Source: Mesostigma viride (taxonomy: Eukaryota; Streptophyta; Mesostigmatophyceae; Mesostigmatales; Mesostigmataceae). From it: DNA of 64,000 bases. Positions 1 to 11,124 of this stretch are shown here, in pieces. The translations under genes were made by a program, and so were the position numbers. Each line of letters opens with the position of its first letter. Position 1 is the stretch's first letter. The notes beneath the pieces were generated by a model. It was not told the origin of the DNA, searched no databases, and saw only the letters and a program-made list of their open reading frames with translations. Location of the stretch: NCBI GenBank assembly GCA_009746045.1, contig RPFO01000002.1, forward strand, positions 1,953,006 through 2,017,005, in the 5' to 3' direction.

Positions 1-369
1 TGGCTTTAAATACATCCTAGGCTACTTCATGCAAGGGTGGGAATGTAAGCAACACTTGCTCTAGGTGCCGCAAGGGCACCGGCACCACCATGCTGTCTCA
101 GGTTCAACCCAGCTAAGGGGATCCTGGCACGGGGGAGGAAGATCATCATGGCTATGCAAGGGCTAGGGCATGGCTTCTCGACAGAGAGCATCTCTCTGCA
201 TGGCATAGCATGGCTAAGTTCTTAATGCAACATCCATGGGGGTCCCATTATAGACAAAGCATGGCTAAATGTTGAAGGCATCATCCATGGGGGCCATTAT
301 GGGCGCACATGCGCGTGGGCCACATGCTAGGCTAAGCCTTACTAATCTACACTACTGGTATATATATTC
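1..369. other. No gene seen; probable LINE-internal sequence
   Basis: No convincing coding region. The stretch lies downstream (on the minus strand) of the ORF1-like protein at 370-1715. It shares loose motifs, such as the phrase around 146-165 with 'gcatggct' and 'caagggcta', with 53225-53250, which lies beside a second ORF1 remnant. It is therefore probably part of the same retroelement family rather than unique DNA. Nothing else could be recognised. Confidence 0.35.
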
Positions 370-1715
370 CTAGTCTGAGGTGGCAGGAGGGGGCTGCCAG
401 GGCTTGTGGTCAACGTGGATGACCGCCCCCCTCCAGTATACCGGCTTCCCCCTTGCGCTCTGCCGGAGCTGAAGGTAGGCCGGCCATAGCTCGCGTCGCC
501 GTTGTTGCTGGGCCAGGGTCAAGTCGTCGTCCAGCGTGAAGCGAGTCTCCGAGAGCTTCTTGCGGCATTTAAGGAACGCCAGCTTGTCCGCCATGTACTT
601 AAAGGTGAGGAGCACGGGGGCCGGGCCAGCCTTCCCCGCGCGCGGGGGAGGCGGACAGCCGACATGTCCAGCTCACCAGTGAGTAACATGGGGGCAAGAA
701 TGGCGCGCTTAAATGCCTCAAGAAGGCTCGTGGAGGTCTCACCTGCCTGCTGGTCGAAGTGCTTGACGATGACATTGTGGCTGCGCCGGGCGATGTCGGC
801 TTCCTCGCGAAGGTCGAGGGCTTGTTGCTTGAGTTGTGCCGAGATGGTGGAGGTGGTGGAGGTGGTGTGCTGCTTAAGCAAGTCCGCCCAGGTGGAGGGA
901 GCATCGCCGGCCGAGCCAGCAGGCGCCGGCTGGGCGGCGATGTCCTTCACCGCCTGGGCGGTGAGGCCGGCGGTGTCATGCAAGCTCTCAAGGGCGTTGG
1001 CGGTGGCTTGAAGGCGTTGGTCGAGGTCGAGGAGCTGGGCTTTGATGTCGGCAGTGGAGGCGGAAATGGCCGTGGAGGTGGAGGCGGCGGCGGTGGAAAT
1101 GTGAGGAAGTTCAGCAGTCAGCGTGCCGCCGATTGCTGCTATGTCGGCAGCAAGGGGGGTCACGTGCTGCTGAAAGGCTTCCGTGAGGATGGAGCGGAGG
1201 GTGGGGACGGAAAGGGGTGGAGCCCAGATCTCGCCGTCAGAGCGCTGGAGAAGGGAGTTGAGGATGGCGTGCTGGAGATGGGGGCGGACGCAGCCGGACA
1301 GCCCGTAGATGTTGGCCCAGCGGCTGCCGTCCGGGGCGAGGAGGCGATTGATGGAGTGGAAATGGAGGCACAGGTCGTAAAGCGAAGCGTAATCCCCGAA
1401 GAAGATGCAGCGCAGAGCATCGGTCGGAGAAATGGTGGCCCAGTCGTAATCTGCGACCTTGAAAGGCCGGGGCCGAAAGCTCGGTTCTGGGCGTGAAGAC
1501 CCTCCTGTGTCGTCGGCTGGGCGGGTGCGCTTGGGGTCAGGCGATGCAGATGGCGAGGCGTTAAGCCCGGGGGGTTGCTGGACGACCACCAGTGCACGAC
1601 TAGTGTCATCGCCGCCTGCCGGACCTGAAGGCGAAGCTGCAGCCTGAGCTGCAGAATTTTCATTGCCGAGCGCAGCCGCCAGGCTGCGTTGCGTCGAGGC
1701 GCGTTTGTGCGCCAT
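370..1715 (-). pseudogene. LINE ORF1-like protein (nucleic-acid-binding), frameshifted
   Basis: Reads from an ATG at 1713-1715 leftwards. The N-terminal ~100 residues are Ala/Ser/Pro-rich and disordered. A long Ala/Thr/Leu heptad-like stretch (about residues 190-290) looks like a coiled coil. A segment with RSHNVIVKHF resembles the RNP2 strand of the RRM in L1-type ORF1 proteins. The frame is then broken in the GC-rich stretch around 600-660. The neighbouring frame (370-615) continues the family's C-terminal domain: VLLTFKYMADKLAFLK, then TLDDDLT, QQQRRRELWPAY and the final VYWRGAVI. That order (coiled coil, RRM, C-terminal domain with LDDDLTPAQ and RRELWP-like motifs) is typical of non-LTR retrotransposon ORF1 products. 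The frameshift makes this copy defective. It runs opposite to the reverse transcriptase at 2044-3312, so the two belong to different insertions. Seen: motifs and frameshift. Inferred: function. Confidence 0.72.
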
Positions 1716-2043
1716 ATATTGCGTTTTAGATTCGGAAAATTATATCAGCATGTGCGTCTTAGAAAGACGAAGCGATAGTGATATTCACGGCTAAATTCGG
1801 TGCTCAAACGTGAAAGTTATGAGCTCCGACAGCCATGGCTACCTCGTGGCCGGAATTTTATATGGCCTCTACAAGGCCTTGACAACATCTATCTACAACA
1901 TCAAAAGCCAATTAACTAGTATATAAGCTCTGTACCCTAGGGGACCTGTCGGGCGTGCCTCCCGTATCAAGTAGACAACCATATTCTGATCAGGCACGCC
2001 GTATGTTTGCACACGCGGGCGCTTCCCCACGGGAGGGGGTCCG
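1716..2043. other. Gap between two opposed LINE fragments
   Basis: AT-richer spacer of 328 bp between the ORF1-like protein (minus) and the RT fragment (plus). It probably holds the 5' leader of the minus-strand element and the 5' truncation point of the plus-strand one. A CTCCCGT-type hairpin half occurs near 1956 and a CCCCACGGGAGG palindrome near 2025. Both resemble the hairpins at retroelement 3' ends elsewhere in the window. No ORF of note. Confidence 0.3.
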
Positions 2044-3449
2044 TTGTCCTATATAGACAGGAGTTATCAAGGAGACAGTTTGCCGCTGGTCTTCATTTTT
2101 GTTGACTATATCAAGGCCTTTGACACGGTTCTCTGGGAGGCTCTTTGGGCCATCCTAGCTCTGGATCGGGTACCACCTGCGTTTATTGCTGCCATTCGCC
2201 GACTGTATGAGGGCTCACAGGCAGTAGTGCGGACTGCGGAGGGCACCACTCCACCATTCCCCCTTCACCACGGGGTGTGGCAAGGTTGTGTCCTGTCCCC
2301 ATACCTGTTCATTATTGTCGTGGATCACGTCATGCGCCGGGCACGTGCGCGCTTTACTGCTCTTAAGGGGTTCGAGCCAGGCTTGGACATCCTTAACGTG
2401 AAAGAGCACGGCGGGGTTAGACCGGGGTACCGCCTTGCCGACCTGATTTATGCGGATGACACCACCCTCATCGAGCGCCCCGAGCACATTCAGACCTGGC
2501 TGGACTGCCTGGGCCTGGAGGCGCGGGCGGTGGGGTTGGAGATTAGTGTCAAGACTGAGGCGATGGTGATAGGGGCCTCCAGTAAACCACCGCTGCCGCG
2601 CCTGCTCGACGGGACGGAGGTCCCGTTCCGCGACCGCTTCAAGCTGTTGGGGAGCTGGCTTCCTGACACCGACGACGATGTGGACACCCGCATCGCCCTC
2701 GCCTGGGCCAAGCTCCGTTCGCTCACACCTTACTGGCGCTCGAAGGGCCTGGACGGGCACCGCAAACGCATGCTCTTCAAGGTCCTCGTCCTCACGGTGC
2801 TCACGTATGGCGCCGAGGCGTGGACCCTCCCACCCAAACTGGCAGCTCGGCTCGACGGCACAGTTTACAGGATGCTCCGGCAGGTCCTTAACGTAGGTTT
2901 TTCCGAGCGCCCGTCATCAGAGTCTTTGTATCATGGCATGCCTCGTGTTTCGGACGAGATTAGGCAGCGTAGGATAGCATTTGTAGGACACCTTGCCCGC
3001 ACTAGCCAGGTCGACACCACCCTTGGTCTGGCCGGCCCCCAGCGGCTTGGCCAGCCAGGGCGGCATATTCTGACCTGGCCTGGCCCCGCGGACATTCCCA
3101 AAAGGGTAGGGAAACCTGTCACCAACTACGTTCAGATGTTGCTGGACGACCTAGTGGTCCCAGCCCAGTTTGAGCACCGCATACACTCTCTCTCCCGTCT
3201 TTGGACTGTCATGCAGGACAAGACGCGGTGGAAGAAGATTGTCAAGGCGCACACGCCCGACCCTGTGGGCAAGCCACCTCCCCCCAAGCGGAGGAGGCGT
3301 TTTGATGAGTAGTGTAGTTAGGATTTTCTAGATAGCCTAGCGTTAGTATAGTTCGATCACGCGGCTTCCTCCACCCCATCCATCATGGAATATGTGCTAC
3401 ATGACCTCCCCACGGAGGCATGTTCTAATTTAATTTAATTTAATTTTTA
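2044..3449 (+). mobile_element. 5'-truncated LINE: reverse transcriptase C-terminal half, 3'UTR and TTTAA tail
   Basis: An open frame of 422 codons (2044-3312) encodes the palm and thumb of a non-LTR reverse transcriptase. Visible motifs are FVDYIKAFDTV (first catalytic Asp), WQGCVLSPYLF (family form RQGCPLSPLLF) and the catalytic YADD box at about residue 139. Downstream come LTYGAEAW and RRIAFVGHLAR, typical of the region after the RT in LINE ORF2. The endonuclease and N-terminal RT parts are missing, as expected for incomplete reverse transcription. A 3'UTR of about 140 bp ends in a hairpin (CCTCCCCACGGAGG around 3407-3420) followed by a TTTAA tail to about 3449. The RT frame is still open, so this copy is young or conserved, but it cannot be autonomous. 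Relatives: 51253-51837, 54605-54850 (minus) and tails at 49640 and 58631. Confidence 0.93.
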
Positions 3450-3730
3450 TCAAGGAGACAACCAGCGCCAGAGGTATGTTCCTAATTAATTCATTAGCAT
3501 GAACCTCAATTGTGTTAATGCAGCTAGCCGATTAAACAGCCTGGATTATGCCTCTGGGAATTTATTGAACTTAATCAATCAATTACACATGGTCCCGTAG
3601 GGGAGGGCACGCAGCATTTGACCCTCGGATTGATGAAAAGAAGCCGATACTAATCTAACTGCCCTATTAATTAATTAATTGAATTAATTAAACTCGTGCT
3701 CCCGTGGGGGAGTCACGGAGCCTTAACCCC
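3450..3730. repeat. Cluster of retroelement 3' ends (minus strand)
   Basis: Two short insertions are readable on the minus strand. One has a hairpin at 3591-3607 (CCCTCCCCTACGGGACC) with an AATTGATTGATT tail at 3571-3586. The other has a hairpin at 3699-3712 (CTCCCCCACGGGAG) with a TTAATTAATTCAATTAATT tail at 3665-3692. Position 3449-3469 carries TATCAAGGAGACAACCAGCG, a motif repeated at 6195-6217 (minus), 53817-53838 and, partly, 55819. No coding potential. Confidence 0.6.
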
Positions 3731-4219
3731 GATGGATGGATGGATGGATGGATGGATGGATGGATGGATGGATGGATGGATGGATGGATGGATGGATGGA
3801 TGGATGGATGGATGGATGGATGGATGGATGGATGGATGGATGGATGGGTGGGTGGGTGGGTGGGTGGGTGGGTGGGTGGGTGGGTGGGTGGGTGGGTGGG
3901 TGGGTGGGTGGGTGGGTGGGTGGGTGGGTGGGTGGGTGGGTGGGTGGGTGGGTGGGTGGGTGGGTGGGTGGGTGGGTGGGTGGGTGGGTGGGTGGGTGGG
4001 TGGGTGGGTGGGTGGGTGGGTGGGTGGGTGGGTGGGTGGGTGGGTGGGTGGGTGGGTGGGTGGGTGGGTGGGTGGGTGGGTGGGTGGGTGGGTGGGTGGG
4101 TGGGTGGGTGGGTGGGTGGGTGGGTGGGTGGGTGGGTGGGTGGGTGGGTGGATGGGTGGGTGGGTGGATGGATGGATGGATGGATGGATGGATGGATGGA
4201 TGGATGGATGGATGGATGG
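3731..4219. repeat. Tetranucleotide microsatellite (GATG)n-(GGGT)n-(GATG)n
   Basis: About 490 bp of perfect to near-perfect tetranucleotides. The flanks are GATG and the centre GGGT, so the centre looks like a later expansion of a mutated unit. It abuts a retroelement 3' hairpin at 3699-3712. Every long ORF across it (poly Met-Asp-Gly-Trp, poly His-Pro-Ser-Ile, and so on) is a repeat artefact. Confidence 0.97.
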
Positions 4220-6736
4220 GTACACACACTCTTATCGTTCTAAGCTATCTACAAAACAATCATACTCTATCTATGGTGCCCGCAACCCTAGGGGTCTTGT
4301 CTAGCATGCTTCCCAGGTGTGCAAACTGCCCTATTAACGCCCCTAATGATAGTCTAGTCTTGGGGGCTGGGGCCCGGGTGCACGAAGCTGCCGCCATGTA
4401 CTTAGGTGACACGCGCCTTCTTTACTGGAGGGGGCGTGTCGGCCTCCACGACCTGGTGCCATGCCATCTTGTCCTGCATCTCACAACCAGGAGAGTTGTC
4501 CCTTGTTGCAAAGCTGCACCATCCACAGGTTACCTATTCACAGGCAAGGCAAGTCAAGGCATCAACATGCTTGCAACCAGGTTGCCTATCCCTATGTTCA
4601 GGCAGCTCATGTTGGGGCATCAACAGGCCTACAACCTGGTCAAGCCTACTGCTAACAGGCAACTCATGTCGGGGCATCAACAGACTTACAACCAGGTTGC
4701 CTACTCACTGACAAGCCAACACGCCTTGTTGACGCACATGGCGCAAGTCCACCCATTCACTGGCTTGCGAGCACCGGCCATATGCCGCACGCACGTGCCG
4801 TATGGGAGTTTGCACACACCGGCGAGAGCCACGCGCCCATCGAGCAGGCAAGCACATGCATTGGTCCGCCATCATGCCATATGAATAATAGGCCATATGG
4901 ATGCCATGAGCAGTGGCGGGGCCCTGCCCCACATACACCACACGGTCGGCAAGTCCACAACGGAGGGGGAAGTGCTCATCTTTCATTGATCAGCGATGCT
5001 TGTGCGTGGGGTGGACCACCTATGACGTGGGACCGCTCAAGCTCACCTGGTGCTATCACATGTCAGCCTGTACCCTGCCACCTGGCAGGCCCACAGCAAG
5101 AGGAGGAGGAGGAGGAGGAGGAGGAGGAGGAGGAGGAGGAGGAGGAGGAGGAGGAGGAGAGGAGGAGGAGGAGGAGGAGGAGGAGGAGGAGGAGGAGGAG
5201 GAGGAGGAGGAGGAGGAGGAGGAGGAGGAGGAGGAGGAGGAGGAGGAGGAGGAGGAGGAGGAGGAGGAGGAGGAGGAGGAGGAGGAGGAGGAGGAGGGAA
5301 AAAGACGTTGAGCTATGCAGTGGGCGCATGCACACGCAGGGGTAGTGAGCCGATGGTGTCATGACGCAATTCATGGCATTGACATCCTCATTGAATAGGC
5401 CAAGCACATGACCTCTACCATACACACAAAAAGCTACTGCCAGCGCTCAATAGAAGCATCGGTGAAGGTCCGACAACAGTGGACACCAATGCACAGCAGT
5501 GGTGCCCGCCTCCATCAAACCGATGCCATCTTGGATTCTGAAGTTAAAGCCGCTGTGGTTGCGACAATGACGCGCCCTTCGCAAGCCATTGTTTGCAAAC
5601 TTGCGGACGCCATTCAAGTCTTTTAAAGCCAGCCATCCATCCCGGCGCGCACACGGTTCCCATAGGGATTGATGGTGGCAAGCAGTCGGTTCCTACTTCG
5701 CAGTCCCCGCGCGCTTACTTAGCGGCAAAGGAATCATTTGTGCACAAGCACATCAAACCGTTGGAGGACTAAGTTTTGAACGCAGGTCATATGGCGGAAT
5801 TTCGCGGCTACAGGGGAATCCTGATGCTAAGGCTGACAAAACTATTGTCCCCACTACCATTGACATTTAAAAGATCTCATTTGCAAGACTGCATCGAAGA
5901 GAGGAAGGCGGATAGTACGACTGCGCCGACCTATTTGTACGGTAGGTAGCCTCGTCGTTCCCGTGTCATGCGAACGGTTTGTGAAATTCTATTTTCATGT
6001 TAAAGCATGGAACTATCTCCAGGTACCGCTTTTTATATGGGTTACTTCTGCCGTAGATGATAGTGTAATTTCGATTGAATTCGTGAATCGCTGTCGGTTG
6101 ATATTTGTGTCGAGGTTTTGTCTCTTTGACATTGCGCATGGTTTTTTACTAAACAACAGTATGGGGTTGGTCCGGATTCTCCCGATTTCTGGCCTGCGCT
6201 GGTTGTCTCCTTGATATAGTAGGGGGGGGTTAATGTGTTAGAAATATTAGGGGGCAACAGTGTTGTTTAGGTCATGGTTTAGGTTATCCCTGAACTCTGA
6301 AGTCATCTTCCTGTTGAAGTCCCGGGCCCCCCGGCAGGCAGCAAGGTTCCGAAATTTGTGAGACGGAAATATTGCTTCTAAGCAATAAAGAGAGTACAGA
6401 GATTTACAAAATGTAAATTCCAGTTCTGTTGTCGCACTGGGTTTCGGCGTGCAAATCCAGCATCCAGAAGACAGGAACGCTGCAGGACTAGGAAGTCTGG
6501 AAGCGAAAAGCATCCAGAAGACTTGCATTATGACTATCTGAACCGTTGAATATTCTATGCCAGTATCCGATCCAACGGCAATGCTGAAATTCTTCTAGAC
6601 CGCGGGGGCGCGGAAGCCGTCCCCACGGTACTTGTGCTGGGCTGGTTAGAAAGAGCACGCGGAGACCTTCACACGGAGACGTTGTCGCTCACAAATCCAT
6701 CAATTTTTCTAGCCGGTTCCATCGTCGATTTACGCC
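4220..6736. other. No gene recognised; minor tandem repeats and GGA tract
   Basis: Contains an imperfect ~60-bp tandem repeat (about 4545-4710, three copies around 'aaccaggttgcctat'), the GGA microsatellite (listed separately) and unique-looking sequence with only short ORFs. At 6168-6217 the minus strand carries a 50-bp sequence identical to 53817-53866 on the plus strand, so at least part is dispersed repeat. I see no family-level protein match. Confidence 0.5.
5100..5297. repeat. (GGA)n trinucleotide microsatellite
   Basis: About 200 bp of almost uninterrupted GGA/GAG with one register slip near 5160. The poly-Glu, poly-Arg and poly-Gly ORFs that cross it are artefacts. Confidence 0.97.
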
Positions 6737-9700
6737 ATGTTTTCACCACGGTGCGTTCATTTATTATAAGAAGGTTGCGGACTACCAGAATCGACCTAGT
6801 CTAGTTTGGCGCACCCACTTTCCGATGCGATTGCGATCCCCCCCCCCTCAATTTAGCTTACGATGCGTTAAAGTGCCGACGGTTTCCTTGTTTTGCTTGT
6901 GCGCAGGGATTATTGTTGCCGGTATCACGCGCGCGGGCACTGCAAAAACGGACCCGACTGCCTATTCTCTCACGACTTGGACCTGCCAGTTTATAATGTG
7001 AGTATGAAGGCGTTGTTATCTCGTTAGGGCTGGCTATTGGGCTTTACTTCCCTGGAGATCAGGGACGAGCCAAGACGACCCAAAACGAGAAGCCCTTTTG
7101 TGGCAGCAGCAGGAGGCGATGCTCAAAAGCTTCGTAGCTGCTCTAGCACCTAATAGTTGTCGAGTCTAACTTGCTCTAGCTTGCCGTAGCTATAGCGTAG
7201 AGGGTAACCGTGTAGGGTTTCAGGGATGCACTCGATGGTAGGTCTTCCAGTGAAAATTTTTGGTACGATACTGGATGTTAGACATGCGAGAGTGGTTGTT
7301 GTACATGCGTGCTGGGTCAGCCATGCCTCGCTTCCCACGTTTCGACGGACCCGGAAACCAAAGATGTCGCGTGCACGGGAGACCATTTACCCTGCGTTAT
7401 TTTCCTGCACCGGTAATTTGGTATTCATTGAGAACCCACAGAAGCAAGGGTGGTGGTTGTTGGGGCACCTTCAATAGAGGCACGGTGGGCCTGACCAAAT
7501 CTCATCAGGCTAGTCACAGCGGCCGGTTTACGTGGGCTATGCCATGATGGGGTTCGGTGTTGGGGCTTGTTTAATCATGTCATGCTCTGTAAATCTGTGT
7601 TCGGTGGCTCACGCGTGCAGTTCTGCGGCCACTTCCTGCGAGGCCAGTGCACGTTTGGCGATCAGTGCCACCTCGTGCACAAGCGCCCGGATGGTGCGGA
7701 GCGGATCACAGGCCGCAGCCGCAGCAGCAACAGCAACAGCAACAACAACAATACCGACAGCGGCAGTGACAGTGGCAGTGACAGCGGCAGCCACAACAGC
7801 AGCCACAGCGGCAGCCGCACCAGCAGCGGCAGCGGCAGCGGCAGCCACAGCGGCTGGTGGAGGAAGCGGGCGGCCATCAATGTTGGAAGCGCCACAGCAG
7901 GGTCCCTGGCAGGCGTTGGCGCCCACGCGCGGGCAGGCAAGCCATCCCCCTGCCCGGTTCGCCATGTGCAGGGGCCGGTGCCGGTCGAGCGCAAAGCCAC
8001 GAACCTGTTCGAGCTCCTTGGTGAATGCGGGGAGGAGGGGGAAGGGGAGGAGGAGGGGAAGGCCCGCCCACCACCAAAGAGCAAGAAGAGCCTGGGTGCG
8101 GAGACGCAGCAGCAACAGCAGCAGGAGAAAGACGAGCAGCGGCGGCGGCAGCAGCAGCAACAGCAGCAAAAGACTGAAGAGGCGGAGGGGATGGACGGCC
8201 GCTCGGACAAGTCTGACAAGTTTTCCGGCAATGCTGGCGGCGATGGCAGCGATGCCGGGTGGGTGCTTGTTTCCATGATGTGCAGTGTCTTCAGCAAGAG
8301 CGTTTATGAGCGCAGTGAGGGAGCCCTGGCGTGCATGCGGGTGTTGTTGTTGGTTGTGCTGCGATGGACGCTTGGCTAGGGGCACCACTGTGACGTGGAA
8401 GGCTCAAGGCTTGAAGTGGGTGCTAGCTACAGAGGCTAGGCAATACCAAGACGATCAACGAACTTTTGGTGTGCTTGCCGAGGCGGCCCATCCACCCTTG
8501 GATTGCAAGCCTTGGGCTGTGAGATGTGGACCAAGTGGGCTCATTGACGCAGAGGTTGCTTGAGAGGCAAGCATGCTGCCTGGGTGCTATCGCCATTATC
8601 CCGCAGGGACCCTTGTTCGAGAGGGGGGTGGTTCCCCAGCCGTCAAATCCTTGACAGCTCGGACGAGCTTGGTTGCTGCGACATCTGTGACAGTACAATG
8701 TGCTGCCTCGTCAGCGGGCATCGTTGAGGCTGAGTGAGCCTTGCACCCCGTCGCACAGTCGGGTGGGGCCAGGGTTGGCTCAGGAAGATGCGCCTTGATG
8801 GACGAGCACTTGCTGGGTGTGCGGGTCCCTGCGAGGCTCCCTGTGCTTCTTGATGAGCCATGCCTTAGAAGACAGGCATGGTGGGCTTGGCTGTCTCTGC
8901 CAGCATGCCAGTACCAGGTAGTTTAGGCTGTGACATCATGGACAACAAACATTTTGTATCAATGTGCATGGTTCGTGGTATTTTGGAAACGTGGAGATGC
9001 TGACGGTACATGGACATAATTTCTGTGTTTTCACATTGTCTGCCTGTCGCAGACCGCCTCTCGGCTTTGTCTGGCCCGATGAACCTGGTTGGTGGGGAGG
9101 CAGCATCCCTCCGTTGTTTGCTCCAGCGTACCACTGCCAGGTAAGGGCCGAGCACCTGTCCCACGGCCCCTGCGCTCACACACCCCTGCAGCTTCAGTGA
9201 CAGGTGTCTCTACCTGCACGGCCTGGGAGAAGGGGATGTGGCGGCCTGTTGCTTGCTCTGTGTGGTGATTACTTGTTGCAGCATGCGCCAATGCGCTGGG
9301 GCTACTATGAAGGCTACTGTATAGGCTACAGTAGAAAGGCTATAGTAGAAAGGCTACAGTATAGTGACCGGATCCAGTTGTCTCGGGGATCCTGGCAACA
9401 AGCATAATCCAGGGTGGGAGGGGACGGATGGTTTCCGCGTGTGAATCCTTGGAAGACTGCTTCTGGTCACCTGTAACTTGTCGATAGTGGTGCCTGCTGC
9501 ATGTGGTTGCTTGGCATGTTGCACCTTCATGCCATGCCTGCTTGCGTTAGTTCATTGGGTCTGCATGGAAGGGTGTCATGAAAGGAATCTGCATCTTTTG
9601 TGGCGCTTGAGGTGTTTTGTTGATGCCCACTCCTCACGCTTGGTATTCTCATCTCCTGCAATCTGATATCTCCACCACGTAAGAATGTGCTGTATGGAAT

Positions 9701-9763
9701 CTTGGCACATGAGCTGACACCTCAAGCTGCTTTCCCATCTAGTGCTTAACGGTTGGGGGATGA

Positions 9764-9871
9764 TGCAGACGATATTTGTTTAAACTTTTGTGTAATTATT
9801 TTTCTAATGAGATTAGCATAGTACTCCGTGGCATGCCTTTGCGCATGACACGCAAGTACTTACTTACTTAC
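9764..9871 (+). mobile_element. SINE-like element, TTAC-tailed family, copy 1
   Basis: Starts TGCAGACGATATTTG. The core is TAATGAGATTAGCATAG, then a CGTGGCATGCC...GCGCATGACACGCAAGTAC segment able to fold back, and a (TTAC)n tail. Related copies lie at 51835-51954 (minus) and 54863-54957. It sits in the intron just before the Cys/His exon of the makorin pseudogene. Confidence 0.6.
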
Positions 9872-10200
9872 TGCTTTCCCCCCCGTGTGTACCTCATGGC
9901 CGCTGGCCTCGACCTGCCTCGTTGCCAGCTGTGCCCCTCCTGCAACCGCGAGCGGCTGCACCCGTAAAACCTTCAGCAGCAGGAGCAGCAGCTGGCCAAG
10001 TGCCAGGTGAGGGAGACCGTGCCCTGTATGCTACCCATTTGACCACGATAGGACCATGCTTGTATGCTATCGATTAGACCACCATAAGACCGTGCTCTAT
10101 TTGCTACCCATTTGACCACCATAGGACCGTGCTTGTAGGCCACCATAGTGAAGGGAGCCATGATCAAACAATTTGGGGAAGGCACTTACAAGCCAGGGTA

Positions 10201-10498
<298 letters not shown>

Positions 10499-11124
10499 TG
10501 GACCTGGGAACTTTTGCTTCTTATGACACGCAAACCGACTCTACTGTCTGCGCTATGTTGATGTGAACCTTGATACCCATGTACGGCCTGTCCCACGCGA
10601 CAGATCCATGAGTGCCCGCTGCCCTGCAATGACATCGACCGGCCCATCACCCCCAGCCTGGTGCCGCGACGCGAGAACAGGGCCGCCCTGGTGGCTGCGT
10701 TCCTCAACAAAAAGTCGTTCGCTACTTATTGCAAGTGTTCCAAGTTTGGCGAGACATATGGCGCATTTGACAAGGGCACGCGCATCAATCACCGTGCAGG
10801 CATGGCGCCAGGGAGAGAAGGCTTCAACGAGATGGCTCCGCCGCAGGCTGTGGGCCTCTCATTTCTGGGAAGGTATGTTTTGGCGGGTTCCCTTAACATG
10901 CATAGAGGAAGTTATCCTGCAGCTAGTCAGCCTTGAGCCATCAGGACGGCTCCTGATGTTGTTGTTACTTTGCAAGGGCCTTTGGAGACCACAGGGGCTT
11001 TGCGGCGTGTTTTGACAAACCTGTCTGGCTATTGTGCTCTTTAATTGTTCGTCATTGCTCTGCCTGTCACAGCCGTGCAGAAAACTTCTTCAATGAGATT
11101 TATAGAGTGCTTGGCGCCATGTAA

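Noticed and set aside
370-3312. One continuous LINE with ORF1 and RT
   Set aside because: The two coding pieces lie on opposite strands, so they belong to separate insertions.
3688-4304. Several ORFs of 170-382 codons rich in Trp-Met-Asp-Gly or His-Pro-Ser
   Set aside because: They exist in several frames on both strands of a tetranucleotide microsatellite; no unique sequence or domain.
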